Shown: positions 35,135 through 46,934 of the stretch, one piece after another
How positions within the stretch are numbered: position 1 is the first letter of the stretch
Layout of the letters: every line of letters starts with the position of its first letter
Assembly (NCBI RefSeq): GCF_036884655.1
Contig: NC_088354.1
Span: 14,741,001 to 14,805,000, forward strand
DNA from: Musa acuminata AAA Group
Taxonomy: Eukaryota > Streptophyta > Magnoliopsida > Zingiberales > Musaceae
DNA: 64,000 bases
Direction of reading: 5' to 3'
The notes under the pieces: model-generated
The model's input: the letters and a program-made list of their open reading frames with translations, nothing else
Told to the model about the DNA's origin: nothing
The model's database searches: none
Position numbers and translations under genes: made by a program

Positions 35135-37487
35135 ATCCTAAGAAAATCTATGGTAGACGGATAATTATGGAGCTAAAGTGCTCCTCGTCTCCAATCTGAA
35201 AAGCAAGAGCATATAGGATCATTACAAAATAGATAATTCATTATAGGTAAGGTCCAATATAAGATCCAAAAGATTAACTCCCTAATTGGGATCAAGTTGG
35301 GATTTTTTTTTTTTTTGGGGGAGTCTAAAACTACAAGATCATAATAGAGAAAATTTTCAGACCTAGTCCAAATAAAAAAATTATTTATGAGGACGAATCA
35401 TTCCTTCGGAGCCGGAATGCTCAATGATGACTATAAAATAATAAAACTCTTTTTCTCTTTATTACTATAATTGTTATATCCCAAGTTCAAAAATCACTAA
35501 AAGAACTATTTAGTTGGGGGATGATAACGACTCAAACAATATTCAAGATTCCAATCACTTGGGCTCAATTACGATCCTAACCCAACCTCAATCGGCCCGA
35601 TTCAGTCGGACCTCATTGCGGCCCGCTTCAGGTTCATTATTTTTTCTCAAAAGGATGAATATATTTAATAAAACTATTTCATGGAGTCGTAATTCTATTA
35701 TGTTAATCGAAGTTCCACTTCATCACTAACATTCTTCACCCTCTGAGAGAGCTCAATTGTGTAGCTCATAAACTAATCCTCGTTGGTAGATCTCCTATTT
35801 TCGTTAACTCGGTTTTTATCTAATCAGTAAAACCTATTCAGAAAAAAAAATTGGAGGTAGATTTAATTAATGGATTCTTCATCAGATATTTCTTGATTTA
35901 TTATTCCTTTTTCTTTGGTTTGCACAGCACAGCTAACAAAATTGGCATTAGAACCCTAATCAGAATACTGGCTTTCTTCTACATGTTGCTTTCTTTCTGG
36001 GAAGTGTGCAGTTAATGCACACTGTGCATGGGCTGGCACTACGTTTCTCCTTCGGCTTTCATTAAAATCGCTTGTTAGCACTCACCAGTACAATGGCCTC
36101 TTTTCCTTGTGTGAGCAGAGATGAGCTATTTTTGAGAGAAGCTGAAGGCCCACAGAATATATAATCTCAATAGTTTTGAGTTGGGGGTTTAGCAGATACA
36201 AGCTTGGATGCATCAAGCAAGCTGTTGCAAGCTCATCTTCTCACTTAATTCTTCTGTGAAAGCTTGATTAGTACACGTCGGAGAGTGTTGGGAATTATAG
36301 CACTTCCAGTGGTGGAAGCCATTTAGGTTACTACTGTTGTCAGCAATTACCTGGGACTGGCAAGTGGATGAATTGAGATAGGACTTCATTATGGGAAATC
36401 AATTGGCACAGGCTGGAGGTTAACACCTTAACTTAATGGTTCCTCCTGCATGGAAGAAGTTACTGAGACTGTAGCAATGTCCTGAGCTACTTTCTTTCTG
36501 CAGATTCTGATATCTTTTTCTACTGTAGCAACAAGCTGATGATGGCACCACATCGGCTTTGTGATTCTTCCTCAATGAAGGAAGATACTGTCAGAAGCCA
36601 TGGTTGCCAAGTTGATAGAAGACAGTGGAGGGGTGTGCAATGAAACCAGTAATCCTAGGTGTAAACCAGCTCGGAGTCTCAACTCGTATAAAGACATGAA
36701 TGTTACTGAGTTGGTGTGTTGTACAACTCGAGTTTAGACTAGCGGACCTGAAAACCTCAGTTGAGGTTCTTCATGAGATTTAGCAGTGCTACAAGCAAAC
36801 ATCTTTGCCTCTTGTAGCTCCAGCTATGGTGCTTATGTCTGTGGGAAAAGATGTGTTGATGAAGAATCTGTAGGTGTTTGAGAGAGTGCTTGACCAAATG
36901 TGTGTGTAAAACGCAGCACTTCCTTGGAGTTTGACCGCCCAGAGATAGAATCTTTTACATTGAAGAGCTCTGAGACTAAATCTCTCCAAGCTGGAGAGCA
37001 ATGAAGCCTATAAACTTTCCAGCTTTCAATCAATCAATGCCTTTCTAAATGCTCTTTTTCCTCCCTGCTCTGTGCTTCAAGCGCGCCTTCATGAGCCTGG
37101 CCAGAAATAAAGATGCCCACATGCCTGGGCTTCTGCCGAACGCCAAACTAATTACAAGTTATTAGCCAGCTGCTGCTTCATTGATCGCATCCTTACATCT
37201 ACCAGTCTAAGTTGCTGAAGTGATGAGATAGATAGCCTCGCAAGTCCGAACCATTTATTTATATTGGTGGATTTTATGATCCTTCAATGCTTCCTATTAA
37301 AATCGAAGGGGGGGAGGTGTGGGATATTAAGAACACCATCTAATTCTCCGGCTGCCTGCAATCACCAACTTCTCCTCCCTCCTCTGATGCCTCTTGAAAG
37401 GAGCAACACACGGCTTAACGAGGAATACGTTGATTGCTTCTGCAGCAGCTGTTTGGAGCTCCGTCGAAGTGTAAGTAAGAGAGGGCA
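35135..37487. other. Long gene-free stretch
   Basis: The part at 35140-35870 is AT-rich and repeat-like. The part at 35900-37250 is more balanced in composition but has no usable frame; a non-coding transcript is possible. An exact 8-bp inverted repeat AGTGTGCA/TGCACACT sits at 36003-36023. Confidence 0.4.
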
Positions 37488-37488
37488 A

Positions 37489-37520
<32 letters not shown>

Positions 37521-37523
37521 AAA
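37488..37523. repeat. (GAAA)n microsatellite
   Basis: About nine GAAA units. Confidence 0.95.
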
Positions 37524-38553
37524 ATTGGGTGTATATTATTATGAATGACAATTAATGTGAAGTTATCAGGTCATGTCTTGATAGATAGCAAATGGGTTTG
37601 AGATGCGAGCCAGACCGGATCGTAACTTTCATTGATTGGAAATAAAGTCTCTTTATTCAGAAGCAGCGCCCATTTAAAGTCCCCCTTTACTAAGATAAAC
37701 AGTGGCCATTTACTCCCATTTACTTGCTTAGCTGCGAACCATTGGGTGAATACAATTAACCACATAGAACAGAGGTGAAAAGTATATACTTGTGGTCTCC
37801 TAACATACCCGTAGTCCTCCATCTCATGCATTAAATACATAACGTATTTATGCGAATGCCAAACCATGTTGGGTTTCACGATGCCTTGCTCCCTTGCTTT
37901 CTCTTCATTTACAAAGGTAGGCCAAACTCCTCGGCTGCAAGCATGGAACCCCCATTTGCCGCTGCCCATTCCAACCCAGTTCGAAGCACAAGGTACATGT
38001 GCCCACTCCAACAGGGAACCTGCTCCTGTTACGCTCATCTTCCATGGCGTGTGTGCATGAGAGAGAGAGAGAGAGAGAGGTGGGGGGGGGGGGGGAGAGA
38101 ACTGTGCTCTCGAGATGCATGCAGTTTTATCCACAGCAAAACCATTTGTGGTTATCTCAAACAATCAATACTCGCACAGGCCTGTATTTAAATTCCATTA
38201 AAGCCTCCAGCTTTTCCCTTTTCTCGATTCTACATGCACTCAACAACAAGAACAATAAAGTGATCTGCTGTTGTATTAAAGAAAACCCATCAACCTTGAA
38301 TCCTTTTGTTGTATATAATGGCATGACATGAGAGGGTGCACCACCAGCCGAGGAACCAGAAGCAACATGATGGTAACGTTGGAGGACAGAGCTGTTGTCG
38401 TCCCCGTGTCCCACGCTTAGAAGATTGCCTCCTCCATCAGCCTGTGCCGTGGTGTTCTTGGCTTGAAGGTGCACTCTTTCTCTTCCACCCGTGAATTCTC
38501 TATGTTTGACTGCGACACACAGGTTTGACCGGGCTGACTGTTGTGAACAGGAG
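37524..38553. other. Upstream region of the GIR1-like gene
   Basis: Contains a GA run and a G-run at about 38060-38095. No gene supported; a 197-codon minus-strand frame here was rejected. Confidence 0.4.
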
Positions 38554-38907
38554 ATGAGCCGCAACCATGGGAAGAACCCCAAGTTGAACTTTACGGGGAA
38601 GCAGATGAGGGCGAGAGGGGGGCCGTCGACGAGGGCGGTGGTGGAGGAGGAGGAGGAGGAGGAGGAGGAGGACTCGTCGTCTTCGTCGTCGTCGTCGCGG
38701 TCTCCGCCCAGCTCGTGCGTGTCGTCGGAAGGCGAGCAGAAGTTGGGCAGCCCGGAGGCGACGTCCATGGTGCTCGCGGGGTGCCCCCGGTGCCTCATGT
38801 ACGTCATGCTCTCCGAGAAGGACCCCAAGTGCCCCAAGTGCAACAGCACGGTGCTGCTCGACTTCCATCGGGGCAACACCAGCGCCGGCAAGAACAGGAA
38901 GAGCTGA
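38554..38907 (+). CDS. GIR1-like zinc-ribbon protein (GLABRA2-interacting repressor family)
   Basis: Small plant-specific nuclear proteins; Arabidopsis GIR1/GIR2 bind GL2 and TOPLESS to repress root-hair genes. The 117-residue frame carries the family signature at residues 72-104: MVLAGCPRCLMYVMLSEKD, PKCPKCNSTV and LLDF. Its four Cys (77, 80, 93, 96) are spaced like a zinc ribbon. The middle has nine Glu from a GAG repeat and eight Ser from a TCG/TCC repeat, followed by SCVSSEG as in relatives. The usual N-terminal EAR repression motif of the LxLxL type is not evident; only NPKLNF is in its place. An in-frame ATG at 38491 is possible, but MSRN is the family-like start, and an acceptor-like GAACAG lies just before it. 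Confidence 0.85.
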   Translation: MSRNHGKNPKLNFTGKQMRARGGPSTRAVVEEEEEEEEEDSSSSSSSSRSPPSSCVSSEGEQKLGSPEATSMVLAGCPRCLMYVMLSEKDPKCPKCNSTVLLDFHRGNTSAGKNRKS

Positions 38908-39908
38908 TGGTGGCCGCCAGCCGCTAGCTCCTGGTGGTGGGTGGGTGCCTGCCTGCTAGTGTTGACTGGTTCCTCGAGCATTTCATTATATGTTTTCCGA
39001 TCTCCTCATCAGAACTCTCTTCGTCAATCCTAGTTTCTCTCTCAGGTGCTGCTCCCCCCCTCTCTCTCTCTCTCTCTCTCCATCGGAGTCTTCTGTTGCT
39101 GAAGCCAATGTAAATGGGTGAACCCTATTAGCCCAAGCTTCCCAAGGAAACCTAATATACATGATACTTTGGGACTCAAGACTTCGTTGATCATCTCAAG
39201 AACAAAATACTGCAAGGTATGATTGCGTGCGCTGTATAATACGCCTAAAATGGGTGGAAAATGCACTCATCCAGCCGGAACTAAAAGGTGTGATTGTGTG
39301 GGAGTTGGAAGGTTGAATGCATTGAAAGAAAAGACAATTTTGGATTGAAATCCAACAAAATCAAATAAATGCAAAGAGTAATTGGGTACAGTTGGAATCA
39401 ACGGAGGGGGTGACAACGTGAGATGCTGCCCTCTCCTTTGAACATCCTTCCACAAGGACACACAAAGTATGAGACCGGACAAAATGGTGAGTTCATTTTG
39501 CCAGTGGGACAGTGGGTCGACTTCTTTTATTCGGGAAATCGATACCCTTTGTTACTTTCCTTGTAGCTAAGGGAGCTAAGAAAGTAATAAATGCTCCGAA
39601 TGAGATGGTCAAATGAGAACAGGTGAAACACCAACTGCTGTTCATCTCTACAAAATGCCAGGTCGGAAGATGCACCGGTGTTATCTCCAGCACAGAGAAG
39701 AAGAAAACGGATGGTTAACCATTCATGAGTGCAACATTGCATTCCAGATAAGTTGCTCCAATGGAACTGTCAGAAGACAGACTTGTAATGCGTATCAATT
39801 CATTATCAACTAATGACTGCGTTGAAACGGATACTGATAAAGTTCCCTTTCCCAGCTTTCAACTACGCCAAACCAAAAACAGCACATTAAATATCCAATA
39901 AAAATATG

Positions 39909-39910
<2 letters not shown>
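38908..39910. other. 3' flank of the GIR1-like gene and intergenic
   Basis: A CT repeat lies at about 39058-39081. No gene recognised. Confidence 0.4.

Positions 39911-39992
<82 letters not shown>
39911..39992. repeat. (TA)n microsatellite, long
   Basis: About 82 bp of TA dinucleotides. Confidence 0.95.
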
Positions 39993-39993
<1 letters not shown>

Positions 39994-40970
39994 CGTCCTT
40001 CTGTGTCTTTGTCGGTGGAATCCAAAAAGAAATAGGAAAAGAAAGAAAAGACAAAGGAAAAAGAAATGTGCAAAGAGGGTGGGATTTACGAGGAGGGTCG
40101 TTGCGGGTCCCAACGGAAGTAAAAGGACCGTCCGATCCTCGACGAACGAGGTAGATTTAATAGGACGGGGACCGGTACGGTGAGACTCCTCCCTCTTTCC
40201 CGTCCATTTCTGTCACTGGCCTCTCTCTCTTATCTACGCCCTTCCATCGTTGAGGTGATAAGAGATGTCAAAAGGAAGAATGATGTTAACTAAAAGCATA
40301 TTGAAGGGTGCAGAGATCTCTTCCTGCCCCCATCTGAGAGGAACGGAACCTCTAACAAATGGTAGTACTGATTAATGACCAAAAAAAAAAAAAAGATAAT
40401 ATCTATTTTATTTGTAATAATAAAATTTGACTCTTAGAACCGACAGTAGTTTATTTTAAAAATAAATATAGAATAAAAATATATCTAAGGAGCCTGAAAA
40501 TTATAAAAATAATATCCAAGACTCATCAAATGTTTTCAATCATTATTTAAATATAAAATTAAATTAATTCCTATCATTTTGTAGAGGTCTAATCTCCTCC
40601 TATTTAAAGAGGGTTATTCTTCCTCGTTGCTCACCAATTGCAAGGTAGTGGGAGATATAACGAGAGGAATCTCACTATCGAGAGGTAGGTCTCTTAACTT
40701 TCTTAAAAATTTAAAAGTTCTATTTTTAATGTCTTCAAATTGTATGTGTATATATACATGTTTCATTTAGTTAATTTAAGTCCCGGTACATAATTATGTC
40801 GTATTCAATTAACTTAAATTGGAAAATTTTGATTAATTTCATAGACTAGTTTGATTCCAAATTAAATTATTTTAAGAAATAAATATTTATTTAAACACAT
40901 AATTATTTAATATATTCATCATGACCAATTGTAGTAGTAACATGTTGACCACCACGCAACAAGGATACCC
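39993..40970. other. AT-rich border of the retrotransposon nest
   Basis: No gene. The block 40560-40690 (TATTTAAAGAGGG, then CGAGAGG) looks like a retrotransposon LTR end or leader but could not be matched to the other copies. Confidence 0.35.
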
Positions 40971-41428
40971 TCTTGTATTAGAGAGATAGTCATAAGTGAG
41001 CATGTGACCTTCCATCGTTATAAGTAGGGATCGATTTTCGACATATGTTGAATTAGTTGAGTCTCTCAAGGTTCACCTATATTGTGATTCGTTATCTTGC
41101 ATACGACATAGAGATATTACTAGTGACCTAAGGATATGATATGCTTGGTCGAGTCCCTCGAAGATATATTATTGAATCAAACTCATCTTATAATGATGGT
41201 ATTGACTTAACCAAACATCGTGGTTAGTCAAGTCTCTCGAGACCATGGTGGTTCGGAGGTCGAATAGGACGGGAATCACAAGAAGTTGTGATCGGCAAGA
41301 GTTGCATACCTTTACGAACTGAACGTGATTGGTCGAGTCCCTCGAGATTATGTTAAGACACTGATTGGATTTCAATCCCCACTAGAGATTCGCCAAGGGT
41401 CTTTGATTCACATATCAGAGGGAGTTAT
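40971..41428 (+). mobile_element. Old family-A copia element, first piece (leader)
   Basis: Matches 51890-52335 of the younger family-A copy along its length, including GACCTTCCATCGTTAT, the repeated GTCGAGTCCCTCGA-type motif and CACTAGAGATTCGCC/CACTAGAAGTCTGTC. Its 5' LTR was not identified upstream, so the element may be truncated or diverged there. It is interrupted at 41428 by element B1. Confidence 0.8.
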
Positions 41429-42642
41429 TGTTGAATCTCAGATTTTGATGATGAAACTAATTGATAAGTGTTTATGATTTGATCTGCGTTTTGAGTGATG
41501 TAGGAAGCTTCGATCAGGGAGAGATAATTAAAGCAGGAAGAATCATGTTGGGCCGGAGAAAAACATGTTAGAAGATTGGACATCGAGCTGAAGGATCGAT
41601 CGATATATCGGTAGAAGGCTTCAATCCATGGGTTCGGGCATCGGGCCAAGAAGAGCGAAAATTACGCTAAGTAAATTTGAGTTACGGAGGTCTATTGGCC
41701 GATTGGGCAATAGGCAACAAGAGAGGATGATGCACTGAAGAATCAGACGAAGCGTCGATGACCTAATGACATGCCGGACAACATGATTTAAAGCATTGTA
41801 ATAATTGTCTAGATCGAAGTAGATTTTTATGTATATAGGATTAACTACAATAGCAAGGCATAAAGCAAAATGAAGTCCCGAAGTCAAGAACGCGATTTCG
41901 TTGGGAGTTCGAGAGTTCGTCGGAAGTCCGGATGTTCATCGGAAGTTCTACCGGAATTGACCAAGAAGTCCAGGAGCTTGCCAAAGAAGCTTATCGGAAC
42001 TCACTAAAAAGATCGTGATGAAGTCTAGGAGCTTACCAATAGTCCATTGGAACATTACCGAGAGATCGTCGGATGTCACCAGAAGATCGCCGGAAGCTCG
42101 CCTGAAGAAACCTCAACTAATCGGATCAGATTTGCTTAGTGTATGCCTTAAATTTCATAGTTAGCATATAATTATGATTAGAATTGGGCCAACCCAATTA
42201 GGGGACAATTGGACCCAAGTTTTGGCTATGTTGGGCCAAGAGAAAGGCCCAAACAATGACCAAACATGTGAAACCGTCGTAGCACAGTCTCCAAGGTGAT
42301 GGTACCGCCCAAACACAGTATTGTAGGTGATGGTACCACCAGACTGGGTGGTGGTACCATCCAGTGTTACGCTACAGGCGGTGGTACTACCCGTACCTTG
42401 AAATTTCAGGGATTTGAATTTTGGCTCCAAGTTTTGAAGCCATTTGGGGTCTATAAATACCCCAGCTATTCCTACATGGAGTAGCAAGAAAAGTGAACAA
42501 AAAATCTATAAATACCCCAGTTTTTAAGTTAAACATATTTTCGATCGGTTTTAATCGTACGAAGATTTTTCGAACTAATGTTTTTATCGTTGTACTAATT
42601 CAGCCCCCCCCCCTCCCTCTTAGTGCCGACTCATTCCTAACA
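41429..42642 (+). repeat. 5' LTR of B1
   Basis: Starts TGTTGAATCTCAG and ends CCTAACA. TATA-like CTATAAATAC at 42451. Compared with the 3' LTR it lacks about 355 bp near its end; the junction holds a 16-bp filler (42505-42520). Confidence 0.88.
42296..42395. repeat. GGTACC-centred short repeats in the B1 5' LTR
   Basis: Several units of the form GGTGGTACCACC/GGTGATGGTACCGCC, each nearly self-complementary. Matching clusters occur at 46214-46345 and 60490-60640. Confidence 0.8.
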
Positions 42643-42657
42643 GTTGGTATCAAAGCC
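42643..42657 (+). other. Primer binding site of B1
   Basis: GTTGGTATCAAAGCC directly after the 5' LTR; initiator-Met type. Confidence 0.8.
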
Positions 42658-42695
42658 ACATTCGTTTTCTCATTTGGTTTAACACCCAAAGAGAA

Positions 42696-43655
42696 ATGGC
42701 TCTTTTCAGTTTTCAAGAGGGTTACTCTCTCATTCGTCCTCCCATGTTCAATGGGTCGGACTACACATATTGGAAAACTCGAATCAGAGTTTTCTTGCTT
42801 TCCTTGAATCTTGATTTATGGAATATTATTGAAAATAGTTTTCAAATGTCTTCTATTCCAATGAACCATTGGAATGATTTGGAGAAGAATGATTTTTCTT
42901 TAAATGCTAGAGCTATGAATGCTCTATTTTGAGTCTTAAACAAAAAAGAATTCAATCAAATTTCTATGTGCAAAATGACTTTCGATATATAGCACACTCT
43001 CAAAATCACACATGAAGGCATGAGAAGAGTAAAATATTTTAAAGTTAATATTTTAATGCATGATTTTGAACTTTTTCATATGAAACTAAGCGAAACCATT
43101 GGAGACATGTACACCCGTTTTACGAATATCGTCAATGGTTTAAAAGCACTTGGTAAAAGTTTTTCATATTTTGAACTTATAAATAAAATTTTACGTTCTC
43201 TTAATAAGAACTGGGATTTAAAAGTAACTACCATATAAGAGGCAAAAGACTTAAACAAGTTTTCACTCGAAAAACTTATCGGGTCTTTAATGACCTACGA
43301 AATGACTAGTGTGGCACAGAACGAACTTGAGGACAACCTTCCAAAGAATAGGAAGGATTTCAGACTTAGAACAATTGAAGACCACTCGAGCATAAGCTCA
43401 AGTGATGGTGAACTTGAACTCCTCACTATGAAATTTAAAATGTTCATGAAACAAAAATTAAAGAACAAAAAGAACGCAACTACTTGCTATGAACGCAAGA
43501 AGAGAGAAGCATTTTGGAATGAATCAAGCTCATCTAATGACAAGGAGGAAGCCAATGAAGAACAAACCAACAAAGGTGAGGTGGTAAACTACGCCTTAAC
43601 GGCTTTCGATGACGAGGTAATCAAAATCCCCTCAATTTACTTTGAAATTACTTGA
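42696..43655 (+). pseudogene. Broken copia gag of B1
   Basis: The start (ALFSFQEGYSLIRPP, FNGSDYTYWKTR) is the conserved opening of plant copia gag (UBN2/DUF4219 type). The frame is broken near 42930 and again near 43236, with the later part 43290-43655 open. The C-terminal zinc knuckle is essentially lost: only CYERKK is visible where CX2CX4HX4C is expected, followed by an acidic Ser/Glu tail. The sequence ends shortly before the non-coding filler. Confidence 0.75.
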
Positions 43656-45438
43656 TGTTTTTCATGAGTTATTTTTAAATTAGTTTAAAAAAATTATATA
43701 TAAATTTTTTTTTCAAATTGCATGTTTAATGATGTAATGAAAATATTAAAAAAAATTGGGATCATGTTAGTAATTTTAAAAATGATAATGGCAATTACAT
43801 GTTTTATGAAAATACAATAAAATATTTATCTAATGCTTACACACCTAGTAAGATTAATCCTATATATGTTTTTAAGAAAAAATAATGTGTATCTAAATTG
43901 ATGATTTCCAATTATGATTAAAAATACTTCATGTTTAATGAAATCATGCTTGATGATTTAATGATGCATAATGATGTAATAAAAATATTAAATATCCTAA
44001 TACCATGATTGATGACTTTATTCTATGAATGAGATTTTGAAGTTATACATGATGATTTTTGTGATTTATTGATCTTGATTTCTATGAGATTTTCTCTTTC
44101 GATTTTAAACTACGATGTATCGTTTTCATACGAAAAACCTAAGAATACTTATATGAAATCAATCAGGTAAAATGAAACACATAAAAAGGAAAATATATTA
44201 TCATTAGAATTAGAATGATAAATCAAATCGCTTGTTTAAAGAAGCCTTGTTTAATGTATTATACTTTTTTGGTCTTGATGGTTTTTATGATGAAATTTAC
44301 TTTTCGATCCTAAACGTTGATGCATGTTTTTATTTGGTATAAAAAAACAAAGGCATGCTTGTATGAAACAAAAAACTTTAAATGAGACAAAAAAAAAAAA
44401 AGAAATACATTTTCCATCTCTGTCTTATTGATTTTTTGATAAAAGGTTAATGAATCCATGTATATTATGCTTTTGTGAATCTCTTAAAAATGATTTTGAT
44501 TTGACGATTTGAGTTTGAATGAGCTTATCTCGATTTTTCGAGATTTATAACTTGAGATTTAACCCTATATGAATCGAGATCTTTTATCCTCGATGTTTCT
44601 TTTTGCTATCTACTACCCAAATGACTCATAATTTTTTAGAATTATAATTTTTATGATTTATAATGAATTGAGAGATATTATACATGAATCAAGATCTTAT
44701 TTTTGAACTCCCATGTTTCTTTTTATTATTTACTAAAAAAGAGATTTGTCAAAGTGAATTATATCTATTGATATGCATGAATTGAGATCTTATTCTCCTA
44801 TTATTCTTTTTGCTGCTCACTAAAAAGAAGACTTATTCTAATAAATCATGATATGCTATTTGACATCTTTTAAGGTTTATGACTTGAGTTTTATTATATA
44901 AATGTATTCATGAAGTATATCTCATCACTAAGTTCTTCTTTATATTTTTCATGTGATGATATAAATGTATGAAATACTTATGATATTATTTTGATGCATA
45001 CAAATGAGAAGTTATGATCATGCATGGTAGGATGTAATATAATTTGACTTTTTGATACCATCATGATTTTAAATATTTATGATTTGTATATCGCATGATA
45101 TGTTTGAATCATTATTGCAAAAGAAAAAAATAAAATTGTTAGCTTGCACATTGCAAAAGAGAACAAAAAATATATGCTAGATTGAATGATAAAACTGGAG
45201 ATTATGTTTATTATACAATAATTTGAACTTATATGTCCAAACACTTAATAGATGCACTTATCCTTTTTGTTGATGATAAAGGGGGAGAAGTATGATGATG
45301 TTATGCTTGATTTTATGATCACATGATTACTTTGACTTGAATTCAACTTGAATTCAAGGTTCTATCAATATGCCATATTGATAGGGGGAGTTTGTTTAAA
45401 CTCCATCATTAATTGGCTATCATCATAAAAAATGGGAG
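43656..45438. other. AT-rich non-coding filler of B1
   Basis: No open frame. Recurrent ATGATTTATGA, CATGATGATTT and TGAGATCTTATT phrases suggest internal repeat expansion. Ends with GATGATAAAGGGGGAG (45273-) and a purine tract AAAAAATGGGAG (45427-45438). Confidence 0.7.
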
Positions 45439-46934
45439 TGTTTATGATTTGATCTGCGTTTTGAGTGACATAGGAAGCTTCGATTAGGGAGAAATAATTA
45501 AAGCAGGAAGAATCATGTTGGGATAAAGAAAAATATGTCAGAAGATTGGACATCGAGCTGAAGGATTGGTCGACATATCAGCAGAAAGCTTCGGTCCATG
45601 GGTTTGGGCATCAAGCTAAGATGAGTGAAAATTACGCCAAGTAAATCAGAGTTGCGGAAGTCAATTGGCCGATTGGGCAATAGGTCGTAAGAGAGGATAA
45701 TGCACCGAAGAATTGGATGAAGCGTCGATGACCCAATGATATACCAGACAACATTATTCAAAGCTTTGTAATAATTGTCTAGATCAAATAGGTTTTTATA
45801 TGTGCAGGATTAACTACAATAGCAAGACATAAAGCAAAATGAAGTCCCGAAGTCAAGAACGCAATTTCTTTGGGAGTTCAAGAGTTCGTCGGAAGTCCGA
45901 ATGTTCATTGGAAGTTCTACCGAAATTGATCGAGAAATCCGGGAGCTTGTCGAAAGTCTGCTGGAACATTACCGAGAGATTGTCGGAAGTTCGCCGGAAT
46001 ATTACTAGAATCTCGCTTGAAGAAACCTAGACTAACCGGACCAGATTTGCTTAGTATATATCTTAAATTTCATAGTTATCATATAATTATGATTATAATT
46101 GGGCCAACCCAATTAGGGGATAGTTGGGCCTAAGTTTGGGCTGTGTTTGGTCAAGAGAAAGGCCCAAACAGTGACCAAACAAGTGAAATCATTGTGGCAC
46201 AGTCTCCGAGACTATGTCAGGCGATGGTACCGCTAGTCTGGGCGGTGGGATCGCCTAAACACAATCTTCTAGGTGGTGGTACCACTAGATTGGGCGGTGG
46301 TACCACCTAATGTTAGGCTGCAGGCGGTGGTATCGCTCGTACCCTGAAATTTCAGGAATTTAAATTTTGGCTACAAGTTTTGAAGTCATTTGGGATCTAT
46401 AAATATACCAGCTATTCCTACATGGAGTAGCAAGAAAAGTGAACAAAAACTCTATGTTTCTAGAGTTGAAAACCCTTGTAAAGTATAGAGTCCCTCATCC
46501 TAAAGTTTAGAGACCATTATAAGGGAGAGTGTGAGGGAAGCTTTGTAAAAAGGGGTGTAAATGTTTTCTCCTGAGCTTGCAAAAGGAGAATAGAGTTGTA
46601 AGAAGAAGGTTGATCTTTACCTATTAAAGGAAGATCATTAATGGATGCCGGTGGCCTTGATGGAAGAGGAATCGATGGAGTGGATGTAAGTCATGATGAC
46701 TGAATCACTATAACTCGGTTTGCATTTACTTCTTACAATTTACATTTACTACAAACTGCCCTTATTTACTCTCATTGCTCTACTTCCTCATTACATGATT
46801 ACGTAAGTGTTTTTAAGTTAAACATATTTTCGATCGGTTTTAATCATATGAAGATTTTTCAAATCGATGTTTTTACTACTGCACTAATTCACCCCTCCCC
46901 CCCCCCCCATCTTAGTGCCGACTCGTTCCTAACA
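45439..46934 (+). repeat. 3' LTR of B1
   Basis: Aligns with 41429-42642 but lacks about the first 40 bp of that copy and has a further 355 bp (about 46453-46808). Ends CCTAACA next to the GTTAT duplication. Confidence 0.88.

Larger units (their letters stand above)
41429..46934 (+). mobile_element. Gag-only non-autonomous LTR retrotransposon B1 (copia-type)
   Basis: LTRs lie at 41429-42642 and 45439-46934, and the target duplication is GTTAT (41424-41428 and 46935-46939). The primer site TTGGTATCAAAGCCA follows the 5' LTR. The interior encodes only a broken gag (42696-43655). About 1.7 kb of AT-rich non-coding filler follows, then a GATGATAAAGGGGGAG phrase and a purine tract before the 3' LTR. 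No protease, integrase or reverse transcriptase is present, so it must depend on enzymes from another element. It sits inside the leader of the old family-A element. Confidence 0.9.

Noticed and set aside
37571..38164. 197-codon minus-strand open frame upstream of the GIR1-like gene
   Set aside because: It contains poly-Pro/Leu-Ser stretches from GA and G repeats, has no recognisable domain, and lies in the likely promoter of the GIR1-like gene. A chance frame is more likely.
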